This document shows, in pieces, positions 58,238 to 64,000 of a DNA stretch of 64,000 nucleotides. The notes under the pieces were generated by a model that searched no databases, was not told where the DNA came from, and saw only the letters and a program-made list of their open reading frames with translations. A program made the position numbers and the translations under genes. Position 1 is the first letter of the stretch, and each line of letters opens with the position of its first letter. The stretch lies in assembly GCA_050951005.1 (NCBI GenBank), contig JBMNIP010000004.1, positions 421,763 to 485,762 of the forward strand, in the 5' to 3' direction. Source of the stretch: UMGS1519 sp050951005 (GTDB lineage Bacteria; Actinomycetota; Coriobacteriia; Coriobacteriales; Eggerthellaceae).

Positions 58238-58568
58238 GGGTCTGGCTTTCCGCTGCGGGCACGTTTTCCTGCATCCGGTTCGGGTGTGGGGCGAGCCGGC
58301 GCGCCTGCTTAGGCGCATCGTCTGCTGCACGGGCGCGGCTGGAGATGATCTGGACCTAGCCTGTGATGCCGGGATCGACTGTGTGGTCGCCGGCGAGGTG
58401 CGTTACCACAAGACGCTCGATGCCTGTTCGCGTGGATTATCCGTGATAGAGCTTGGGCACGATATCAGCGAGTATCCCCTGACGGAGGTTCTGGTATCAT
58501 CGTTGAAGGAGATAGGAATCGATTCGAGATCCATCCGTGTTCTGGAGCGAGCGGACAACTGGCGCTGA
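58188..58568 (+). pseudogene. C-terminal half of the Nif3-like domain, out of frame
   Basis: In the +1 frame relative to the preceding fusion, this 126-residue segment continues the Nif3 fold: GYGQICTPE, TLEGLAFR, the CTGAAGDD region and the second metal motif GEVRYHKTLDA followed by IELGHDISE. It lacks its own start or ribosome site, so it is only made if the frame is corrected. Nif3 (YbgI-like) proteins are hexamers with a dinuclear metal centre and uncertain function. The upstream half lies in the 56531-58237 frame. Good conservation to the end argues for a very recent mutation or a base-call error rather than old decay. Confidence 0.85.
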
Positions 58569-58601
58569 TCTTTTCGCGGGGTGTTATAAGGAGGATAGGC
58601 C

Positions 58602-59321
58602 ATGGAGGTTTCTGACAAGGATATCGAGAACCTTAAACGCCTTCAGGATATTGATGTTGCAGCGACCAATGCCAAGCGCGAGCTCGAGGGATTGCCTCAG
58701 CGCAAGCAGCTTGCAGATATCCGTGCGAAGCTGGAGGCGATCCGCGAAAAGCAGCAGGAGATCGACAAGCTTGCCGAATCGAATCGCACCGAACTTTCGC
58801 GCGTGGGTGCCGAAATCGAGATTCTCTCCATCCGCCAGGAGGAGACGCAGAAGAAGATCGACGAGGCCGGCACCGACTTCCGTGCAATAGAATCGCTGTC
58901 CAAGGATATGGCCAGCATGACCGCCCGTACAGGAGAGCTTGAGAAGAACCGCGAGACCATCCATGAACGCGATAACCAGATTGCCAAGGTCAAACGTCAG
59001 ATCGAGGCCGCTATCGACGCGCTTGCACAGCAAGAGGCATCCGTTTCCGAGGTGCTGAACGGCAAGATCGGCGTTCTGGAGGATCAACTGTCCAAGGAAG
59101 AAGACGAGCATAAGCAGCTGATTGCCGCGCTTCCCGACCAGGTGGCAGCCGAATACGAGCGCGCCCGCAGACATTGCGGCGGCGTTGCCCTTTCCGAGCT
59201 GGTGGACGGCCAGTGCTCCACGTGCCGTAGCAAGCTGGAAGAAACGCGTCTGCTGCAAGTCCGCCGTCAGGCGCCGTTGAGCGTGTGCCCGATGTGCCAT
59301 CGTCTGCTCATCGTCCGCTAG
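58602..59321 (+). CDS. Coiled-coil C4-type zinc-ribbon protein
   Basis: A 239-residue protein of the CT398-like family. Residues about 5-170 form a long charged antiparallel coiled coil; the C-terminus has a zinc ribbon with Cys205, Cys208, Cys229 and Cys232. Homologues regularly follow nif3 genes in Actinobacteria and others, and the Chlamydia member interacts with sigma-54 and secretion parts; a general role, perhaps in nucleic acid or protein scaffolding, is unknown. ATG 58602 has AAGGAGG upstream. It follows the Nif3 segment by 33 bases and precedes dgt by 39. Confidence 0.88.
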   Translation: MEVSDKDIENLKRLQDIDVAATNAKRELEGLPQRKQLADIRAKLEAIREKQQEIDKLAESNRTELSRVGAEIEILSIRQEETQKKIDEAGTDFRAIESLSKDMASMTARTGELEKNRETIHERDNQIAKVKRQIEAAIDALAQQEASVSEVLNGKIGVLEDQLSKEEDEHKQLIAALPDQVAAEYERARRHCGGVALSELVDGQCSTCRSKLEETRLLQVRRQAPLSVCPMCHRLLIVR

Positions 59322-59360
59322 TTCCGGCGAGGTATCGGCGCGCGAAAGGACGGTTCGGGC

Positions 59361-60401
59361 ATGGAATTCATCTCCCGCGAAGACCAGGAACAGCGCGAGG
59401 ATATGCTGCTATCATCCGACGCGGCGTTCTCTGCTGCGACAGAGGGCCGGCCGCATTCGTCCGAGCCGGATATCCTGCGTACCGAGTACCAACGCGACCG
59501 CGACAAGATATTGCATTCGAAGGCGTTTCGACGCCTGTCGCATAAGACGCAGGTATTCATTGCGCCTAAGGGAGATCACTTCCGCACGCGTTTGACCCAT
59601 ACCCTCGAAGTCGCTCAGATCGCACGGACGATTGCCCGGGCGCTCGGCTTGAACGAAGATCTGACGGAGGCTATCGCCCTCGGTCACGATTTGGGCCATA
59701 CGCCCTTCGGCCATGCCGGAGAAGAGGTCCTGCGCGAGCGTATCGCGCATTACCGCGGCATCCCCGCCGATGATCCACGCGTTCATGATCTGTTCCAGCA
59801 CAATAAGCAGAGCGTTCGGGTAGTCCAGGTACTCGAGCATAACGGACAGGGTTTGAACCTGACGGCGGAAGTACGCGATGGCATCTACTGCCATACAGGA
59901 GACCTTAAGGCAGAAACGCTCGAAGGACGCATCGTGGGGAAGGCCGACCGCATCGCCTATGTGAATCACGATATCGATGACGCGATCCGTGCCGGTCTGC
60001 TGTCGGAAGCCGATTTGCCCGCATCGACCCATGAGGTTCTCGGCTCATCGCATTCTGCCCGCATCGAGACCCTCGTCGTCGATGCGGTTCGGGCATCCTC
60101 TGAGGCGGACGATATTGTGCTTACCCCTGAGGTCTGGGACGCCATGATGGAGCTGCGCGCTTTCCTGTTCTCGCATATCTATAGGTCCGAAGTCGTGATG
60201 ACCGAAGTCCGCAAAGCCCAGCGTCTGCTTGCCGCCCTGTTCGATTTCCTGATGCAGCATCCCTCACAGGTGCCTGAAGAGTTCAGCCGGGTGTCGCCCG
60301 ATGATCAGGTCCGTGCGGTGGCGGATTACCTGGCGGGAATGACCGACCGCTTTGCCGTCAGCCTGTATCGCGACCTCTTCGTCCCGCGCTCGTTCGGCTA
60401 G
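59361..60401 (+). CDS. dgt: Deoxyguanosinetriphosphate triphosphohydrolase-like protein
   Basis: A 346-residue HD-domain hydrolase of the Dgt family that splits dNTPs into nucleoside and triphosphate. The HD motif is GHDLGHTPFGH with His109 and Asp110, preceded by RTRLTHTLEVAQIAR, and the N-terminus has the typical RDRDKILHSKAFRRLSHKTQ. ATG 59361 has AAAGGA upstream. In many Actinobacteria dgt lies before dnaG; here azlC follows instead. Substrate preference (dGTP or general dNTP) is not decidable from sequence. Confidence 0.93.
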   Translation: MEFISREDQEQREDMLLSSDAAFSAATEGRPHSSEPDILRTEYQRDRDKILHSKAFRRLSHKTQVFIAPKGDHFRTRLTHTLEVAQIARTIARALGLNEDLTEAIALGHDLGHTPFGHAGEEVLRERIAHYRGIPADDPRVHDLFQHNKQSVRVVQVLEHNGQGLNLTAEVRDGIYCHTGDLKAETLEGRIVGKADRIAYVNHDIDDAIRAGLLSEADLPASTHEVLGSSHSARIETLVVDAVRASSEADDIVLTPEVWDAMMELRAFLFSHIYRSEVVMTEVRKAQRLLAALFDFLMQHPSQVPEEFSRVSPDDQVRAVADYLAGMTDRFAVSLYRDLFVPRSFG

Positions 60402-60498
60402 CCGACATCATCTCCTTCGTGATCCGCTTCGATCAATCGTCGTTCTCTCGGTGGCGGATGTGCCTGATTCCGGGCTTTAGCTCCTTAGTGCATACGGT

Positions 60499-60504
60499 TA
60501 TAAT
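60499..60504 (+). promoter_or_regulatory. Consensus -10 giving a leaderless azlC mRNA
   Basis: Perfect TATAAT ends eight bases before ATG 60513, so the transcript would begin at about the start codon. A weak -35 TTTAGC (60476-60481) is 17 bases upstream. No ribosome site precedes the ATG. Confidence 0.55.
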
Positions 60505-60512
60505 GCTGGGCT

Positions 60513-61208
60513 ATGTTGTCTCGTGCTGAAATCAAGGATGCGTTCGTCACTGCTCTTCCCATTATCGCCGGGTATGTCGGCATCGGCATTCCCTGCGGCA
60601 TCTTGGAGCAGCAGGTTGGCATGGATTGGCTGATGGCGCTCGTCCTATCGTTTGTGTTCTATTCCGGCGCCGGCCAGTTCATGATTCCCAGTCTCGTGAT
60701 GGCGGGAAATCCGCTGCTTGCCATCATCGCCAGCGTCTCGTTTGTGAATCTGCGCCAAACCCTGTACAGCGCGTCCCTGTCGCAATATTGCCAGCATGCC
60801 GGAAAGCTGCTGTCGTTCTTCTTCGCAGCCGGTGTGACCGATGAGAGCTTCGGCGTGAACATCCAACGGTTCCGTTGCGGTGACTGGAAGGTGGAACAGG
60901 GGCTGGCAGTCAACTTGATGTGCTGCACCAGCTGGGCGGTGTCGAACGCACTCGGAGTGGTGCTCGGAAATCTGATCGCCCTTCCGACGGCAATCGGCAT
61001 GTTCGCGATGACCTCCATCTTCATCTGCTTGCTTTGTTCTCAGCAATTCACCCATACCACGGTTGTGGTGGCAATCGGGACGGTTCTCGGAGTCATTTTC
61101 TTCAAACTCGTCGGCTTATCCACCCTTGCCATCCTCGGTGGGGCACTCGTCGGAATCGCCGCCGGCCTTGCGCAGACCCGGCTGGGACAGAAACGGCAGG
61201 TGGGATGA
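60513..61208 (+). CDS. azlC: AzlC family branched-chain amino acid exporter subunit
   Basis: A 231-residue membrane protein with several hydrophobic segments, matching the AzlC (YgaZ-like) large subunit of branched-chain amino acid exporters. Landmarks are GYVGIGIPCGIL near the start, YSGAGQFMIPSLV and the NLRQTLYSASL loop. ATG 60513 lies eight bases after a TATAAT, with no ribosome site. It overlaps azlD by a few bases, its partner subunit. An Lrp-type regulator (azlB) is not present here. Confidence 0.92.
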   Translation: MLSRAEIKDAFVTALPIIAGYVGIGIPCGILEQQVGMDWLMALVLSFVFYSGAGQFMIPSLVMAGNPLLAIIASVSFVNLRQTLYSASLSQYCQHAGKLLSFFFAAGVTDESFGVNIQRFRCGDWKVEQGLAVNLMCCTSWAVSNALGVVLGNLIALPTAIGMFAMTSIFICLLCSQQFTHTTVVVAIGTVLGVIFFKLVGLSTLAILGGALVGIAAGLAQTRLGQKRQVG

Positions 61209-61531
61209 TGAGCCTGACCGATTACCTGATCATATTGGCCGGCTGCTCGATCACCATCCTGCTTTGCCGGGTGATCCCGCTTTTCGTGTTGAAGGGGCGC
61301 GAGCTGAAGCCCCAGACGATACACGTTCTGCAGATGATCCCCGTTGCCGCTTTCGCCGCGCTCGTCACGAACGATCTGTTCAAGCCGGACCTTTGGGCAC
61401 AAGGGGTATGGAACGGCGCTATGCCGCTTCTGGCTGCTGCCGTCGTAGCGTGGATCGCCGTGAAAACGAAGAACCTGCTGGTCTGCGCCCTTGCCGGGGT
61501 TGGGGTGTATGCGCTGCTCATGCTGGTATAG
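61205..61531 (+). CDS. azlD: AzlD family transporter subunit
   Basis: A 108-residue membrane protein with about four hydrophobic segments, matching the AzlD (YgaH-like) small subunit that pairs with AzlC to export branched-chain amino acids. SITILLCRVIPLFVLKGREL near the N-terminus is family-like. The start ATGATG at 61205 overlaps the azlC stop, with GGTGGG upstream, so the subunits are translationally coupled. An inverted repeat and the rplS promoter follow its end. Confidence 0.9.
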   Translation: MMSLTDYLIILAGCSITILLCRVIPLFVLKGRELKPQTIHVLQMIPVAAFAALVTNDLFKPDLWAQGVWNGAMPLLAAAVVAWIAVKTKNLLVCALAGVGVYALLMLV

Positions 61532-61549
61532 CGGTCCTGCGCGCAACAT

Positions 61550-61580
61550 GTGGTATTTTTGGATGCGGGAAAAATACCAC
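61550..61580. promoter_or_regulatory. Perfect 11-bp inverted repeat abutting the rplS -35
   Basis: GTGGTATTTTT, nine bases, AAAAATACCAC. It ends exactly where the -35 (TTGTCA, 61581) begins. The AT core stands out in this GC-rich DNA. It could be an operator or, less likely, an azlCD terminator, since the T run is on the 5' arm. Confidence 0.65.
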
Positions 61581-61609
61581 TTGTCAGGCTATTAACCGCT
61601 AACTATAAT
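61581..61609 (+). promoter_or_regulatory. rplS promoter
   Basis: TTGTCA (61581-61586), 17 bases, TATAAT (61604-61609). It gives a leader of about 60 bases before rplS. Confidence 0.85.
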
Positions 61610-61676
61610 AACTATTCGCGTCTTGAAGAGGAACTAACGACCATTTGGTGTCGACATAGATCAGAAGGAACGAACA

Positions 61677-62024
61677 ATGGATTACATTCGCGCTATCGAA
61701 CAGCAGCAGATGAAGAAAGACCTGCCGGATTTTCGCGTGGGCGATACCGTTCGGGTTCATTATCGCATCACCGAGGGTAACCGTGAGCGTATCCAGGTGT
61801 TCCAGGGCGATGTGATCAGCCGCCATGGCGAGTCTTCCCGCGAGACTTTCACCGTCCGCAAGATCAGCTTCGGTGTCGGCGTAGAGCGTACCTTCCCGGT
61901 GCACTCACCGAAGATCGACCATATCGAAGTGGTTCGCCACGGCGATGTCAAGCGTGCGAAGCTGTACTACCTGCGCGGCAAAGTCGGCAAGGCCGCTAAG
62001 ATCAAGGAAGCTGCGCGCGCATAG
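61677..62024 (+). CDS. rplS: 50S ribosomal protein L19
   Basis: A 115-residue L19 at the 30S-50S interface. It has the family's FRVGDTVRVHYRI, IQVFQGDVISR, ESSRETFTVRKISFGVGVERTFP and RRAKLYYLR-like KRAKLYYLRG blocks. ATG 61677 has AGAAGGAA upstream. In many bacteria rplS ends the rpsP-rimM-trmD operon, but here it has its own promoter and terminator and no such neighbours, with rnhB, yraN and comM downstream, which is the usual next block. Confidence 0.97.
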   Translation: MDYIRAIEQQQMKKDLPDFRVGDTVRVHYRITEGNRERIQVFQGDVISRHGESSRETFTVRKISFGVGVERTFPVHSPKIDHIEVVRHGDVKRAKLYYLRGKVGKAAKIKEAARA

Positions 62025-62047
62025 GCGCAACGCAGGCAAGAGTATGC

Positions 62048-62074
62048 AAAGGCCCCTTGCAAAGGGGCCTTTTC
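62048..62074 (+). terminator. Intrinsic terminator after rplS
   Basis: AAAGGCCCCTT pairs with AAGGGGCCTTT around a short loop, ending in TTTT, 24 bases after the rplS stop. Confidence 0.88.
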
Positions 62075-62105
62075 TCGTATTTGACGGATTCGGTAGGGTA
62101 GAGCC

Positions 62106-62948
62106 GTGAAGCAGACGATTGCTGATATCACCAAGCGTTTATCACAAGCCGATGAAGAGGAATTCGCGGTCTTGGAACGTGCGCTGACAAGCGATCCGCG
62201 CAAAGGGATCCAGCAGGCGCTTGAGCGAACCCGCCGGCGCTTGGATGCACAGGCGGAAGAGGCTTCGCGCGTCGACTCCCTGTACCGGTTCCAACAACAG
62301 ATGGCAGCTGCAGCTTATAGGCAGGTCCGAGGGCAGGATCCATCCGGCGATTCCTGGATCTGCGCAGTAGGTCTCGACGAGGTGGGGCGCGGACCGCTTG
62401 CCGGTCCCTTGACGGTTGGCGCGGTGGTGCTTCCCGAGAACCCGCAGCTGCTCGGGATCAACGATTCCAAGCAGCTCACCTCCGCTCGCCGTACCGAGCT
62501 TTCCTCGCGGATCCAAGAAGCTGCGATTGCTTGGGATATCGAGCATATTCCTCCTGCCCAGATCGATGCACTGGGAATGAGCGCCTGCCTGCATACGGCT
62601 TTCTCTGCTGCAGTGCATGCCGTTGACGTGCAGATTGCCGCGCGTTCGGAAACCTCGCCGGTGCAAGCGGTTCTACTGGATGGCAACCCTCTGCATATAG
62701 ACAAGCGCGAAATCAGCATCGTACATGGAGACGCGCGCGTTGCCGCCATTTCCGCTGCCTCGATCATCGCAAAAGTTGCCCGCGATGCGTTGATGGCGGC
62801 CTATGACCAGCAGTATCCCGGTTACGGATTCGCATCCAACAAGGGATATGGCAGCGCCGAGCACATCGCCGCCATCAAGCGCCAGGGCCTCTGTCCCATC
62901 CATCGGGCGACATTCTGCCGGAACTTCTATCAAGCGCGCCTGTTCTAG
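62106..62948 (+). CDS. rnhB: Ribonuclease HII
   Basis: A 280-residue RNase HII that cuts RNA in RNA-DNA hybrids and removes single ribonucleotides from DNA. The catalytic region GLDEVGRGPLAGP gives Asp91 and Glu92; further acidic residues lie in LLDGNP and the KVARD segment. About 80 residues precede the core, an N-terminal extension also found in Bacillus RNase HII. The start is GTG 62106, close after the rplS terminator, so it may need its own promoter, which I did not find. yraN follows after 161 bases. Confidence 0.93.
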   Translation: MKQTIADITKRLSQADEEEFAVLERALTSDPRKGIQQALERTRRRLDAQAEEASRVDSLYRFQQQMAAAAYRQVRGQDPSGDSWICAVGLDEVGRGPLAGPLTVGAVVLPENPQLLGINDSKQLTSARRTELSSRIQEAAIAWDIEHIPPAQIDALGMSACLHTAFSAAVHAVDVQIAARSETSPVQAVLLDGNPLHIDKREISIVHGDARVAAISAASIIAKVARDALMAAYDQQYPGYGFASNKGYGSAEHIAAIKRQGLCPIHRATFCRNFYQARLF

Positions 62949-63109
62949 GCTGGGGCTTGCGGCTGACTTTCTCGAGCGGGTCTGGCGTTCTGGGGTATCT
63001 TGGGCTATGAAATAGGATTGCGCCAGGTTCGCATGATCGGCGCTGTAGCTTTCTCGCAATGTGCCTTTGGAGTCCTTCCGTACGCTGTAGCGCAGTGAAA
63101 GGAGGACTC

Positions 63110-63724
63110 ATGACGCAGCAATCGAAGAAGGCAGATACCGGCAATCGTCGATCCGAGGGTAAGAAGCAGGTGGGATTGCCGTGCTCTGATGCGGTTGCCG
63201 TTGCAGCTGTCCGAGAGCCCGGCGTGCCGGCAATAGAAGGCACCGCGGTTATCCAGGGTAAGGAGCCATCGGCAAACCATCCATCACAGAAAAGCGGGAG
63301 AGAGAATGTTTCGGAAGCATCCCATGCGTCTGAAGGCACAAGTACGTCGAGCGGATTCCACAACAAGGAACTGGGTCGCCGGGGTGAAGAAGCCGCTGCC
63401 AAGTTCCTCGAACGCAAGGGAATGGAGATTCTCGAGCGCAATTGGACGTGCGGTGCCGGCGAGGCCGATATCATCGCCAGGGAAGACGATGCGATTCTCC
63501 ACTTCGTAGAGGTGAAAACACGCTCGGGCATCGAGAAGGGCTTTCCCTCGGAAGCAGTTACGCCGAAGAAACGGGAACGGTACGAACGCATTGCGCTTGC
63601 CTATCTGGCACAAGGCGATATGCGTGATGTCTCGGTTGTTTTCGACATCATCTCCATCGTCGCGACGGGCAAAAATCGCGCATTTCTCCGCTACCATCGC
63701 AACGCCTTCAGCGGATGCGAATAG
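63110..63724 (+). CDS. yraN: YraN/UPF0102 nuclease-fold protein with N-terminal extension
   Basis: A 204-residue protein. Residues about 100-204 are the UPF0102 domain, a restriction-endonuclease-like fold: NKELGRRGEEAAAKFLERKG, then GAGEADIIARED and LHFVEVKTRS, which carry the Asp and Glu-x-Lys metal site. The first 95 residues are polar and low complexity, absent from most homologues. ATG 63110 has AAAGGAGG at ideal spacing. The function is unproven, possibly in DNA processing with ComM; rnhB-yraN-comM is a conserved trio. Confidence 0.9.
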   Translation: MTQQSKKADTGNRRSEGKKQVGLPCSDAVAVAAVREPGVPAIEGTAVIQGKEPSANHPSQKSGRENVSEASHASEGTSTSSGFHNKELGRRGEEAAAKFLERKGMEILERNWTCGAGEADIIAREDDAILHFVEVKTRSGIEKGFPSEAVTPKKRERYERIALAYLAQGDMRDVSVVFDIISIVATGKNRAFLRYHRNAFSGCE

Positions 63725-63736
63725 GAGGCAGCCGCG

Positions 63737-64000
63737 ATGCAGAGAGGCTATACCGTCCATAGTGCGACCATAGTCGGCGTAGAGGCGGTGCCCGTGGCTG
63801 TTGAAGTGGTGATAAGCCAGGGCATTCCAGGTGTGTCGATTGTCGGGATGCCCGATGCGGCAGTTCAGGAATCGCGCGAACGCATGAAAGCCGCATTGCG
63901 TGCAAGCGGCTTTCAGATGCCGGCAAGCAAGGTCGTCGTCAATCTTGCGCCGGGGTCCTTGAGGAAAACCGGATCGGGTTTCGATTTGCCCATCGCTCTC
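63737..64000 (+). CDS. comM: ComM/YifB-type magnesium chelatase-like protein, N-terminal part
   Basis: The first 88 codons of a YifB/ComM family AAA+ protein, cut by the window edge. The N-terminal Lon-like domain is recognisable in GVEAVPVAVEVVISQGIPGV, here spanning about residues 14-33, followed by VGMPDAAVQESRERMKAAL and VVNLAPGSLRKTGSGFDLPIAL. ComM helps branch migration during natural transformation. With comEC at the other window edge, two competence genes are present. ATG 63737 has AGGAGG upstream. Confidence 0.93.
   Translation, partial: MQRGYTVHSATIVGVEAVPVAVEVVISQGIPGVSIVGMPDAAVQESRERMKAALRASGFQMPASKVVVNLAPGSLRKTGSGFDLPIAL

Noticed and set aside
1..64000. CRISPR arrays, insertion sequences, prophage or other mobile DNA
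   Set aside because: No regularly spaced repeats, transposase or integrase motifs, and gene order is conserved core throughout.

Overview
The window is ordinary chromosomal core DNA from a high-GC Gram-positive bacterium and is almost entirely coding; no gene-free stretch exceeds about 245 bases. The best fit is the class Coriobacteriia (Eggerthella/Slackia-like Actinomycetota). It combines an actinobacterial order (recA, recX, miaB, miaA, dapF, hflX, lexA, nrdR) with genes more typical of Firmicutes (RNase Y, RNase J, SpoVS, a YneA-like locus opposite lexA). From about 15.6 to 38 kb the order resembles the Bacillus subtilis chromosome (rpsO-pnp-M16 peptidase-dap genes-RNase J-FtsK/SpoIIIE-RodZ-like-pgsA-cinA-recA-rny-spoVS-miaB). 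The lineage is inferred from gene content and order only. I saw no tRNA, rRNA, CRISPR array, insertion sequence, prophage or integrated element.

Layout. 0-7 kb: end of comEC, holA, a tail-anchored unknown, rpsT (minus, apparently frameshifted), lepA, dus, hemW. 7-15 kb: hrcA-dnaJ under a CIRCE operator, then a tightly overlapping run rsmE-mtaB-phoH-ybeY-dgkA-era-recO. 15-28 kb: a TSCPD-type protein (minus), rpsO, pnp, an M16 peptidase, dapB-dapA, RNase J, ftsK and a RodZ-like protein. 28-38 kb: yajQ, rimO, a pgsA-cinA fusion, recA under an SOS promoter, recX, rny, a GHKL ATPase, spoVS, miaB. 38-45 kb: miaA, dapF, hflX, then lexA divergent from an unknown membrane protein, nadE and nrdR. 45-59 kb: dut, a U32 peptidase (minus), then tyrA-aroA-cmk-plsC-ispH-der-plsY-gpsA-ogt-rpe and a NifS-Nif3 fusion broken by a one-base frameshift, followed by a zinc-ribbon protein. 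59-64 kb: dgt, azlCD, rplS, rnhB, yraN and the start of comM.

How the genes work together. RNA decay and processing is well represented (RNase J, RNase Y, PNPase, YbeY, RNase HII). So is radical-SAM chemistry: RimO, MiaB and MtaB are all present, plus HemW. Lysine/diaminopimelate synthesis (dapB, dapA, dapF), aromatic synthesis (tyrA, aroA) and phospholipid synthesis (plsY, plsC, gpsA, pgsA) are scattered through the core. The SOS response has its regulator (lexA), effector (recA, recX) and a lexA-divergent target in one window. Four similar LexA-type boxes mark recA and the lexA intergenic region.

The best candidate for something undescribed is the small SOS-boxed, C-terminally anchored protein opposite lexA at 42287-42766. 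It sits where Bacillus YneA, Corynebacterium DivS and Mycobacterium ChiZ are found but shows no LysM domain. Other notable points are the PgsA-CinA fusion, the NifS-Nif3 fusion with its frameshift, the frameshifted long tail of ribosomal protein S20, an 11-bp perfect inverted repeat abutting the rplS promoter, and a 16-bp perfect hairpin between RNase J and ftsK.
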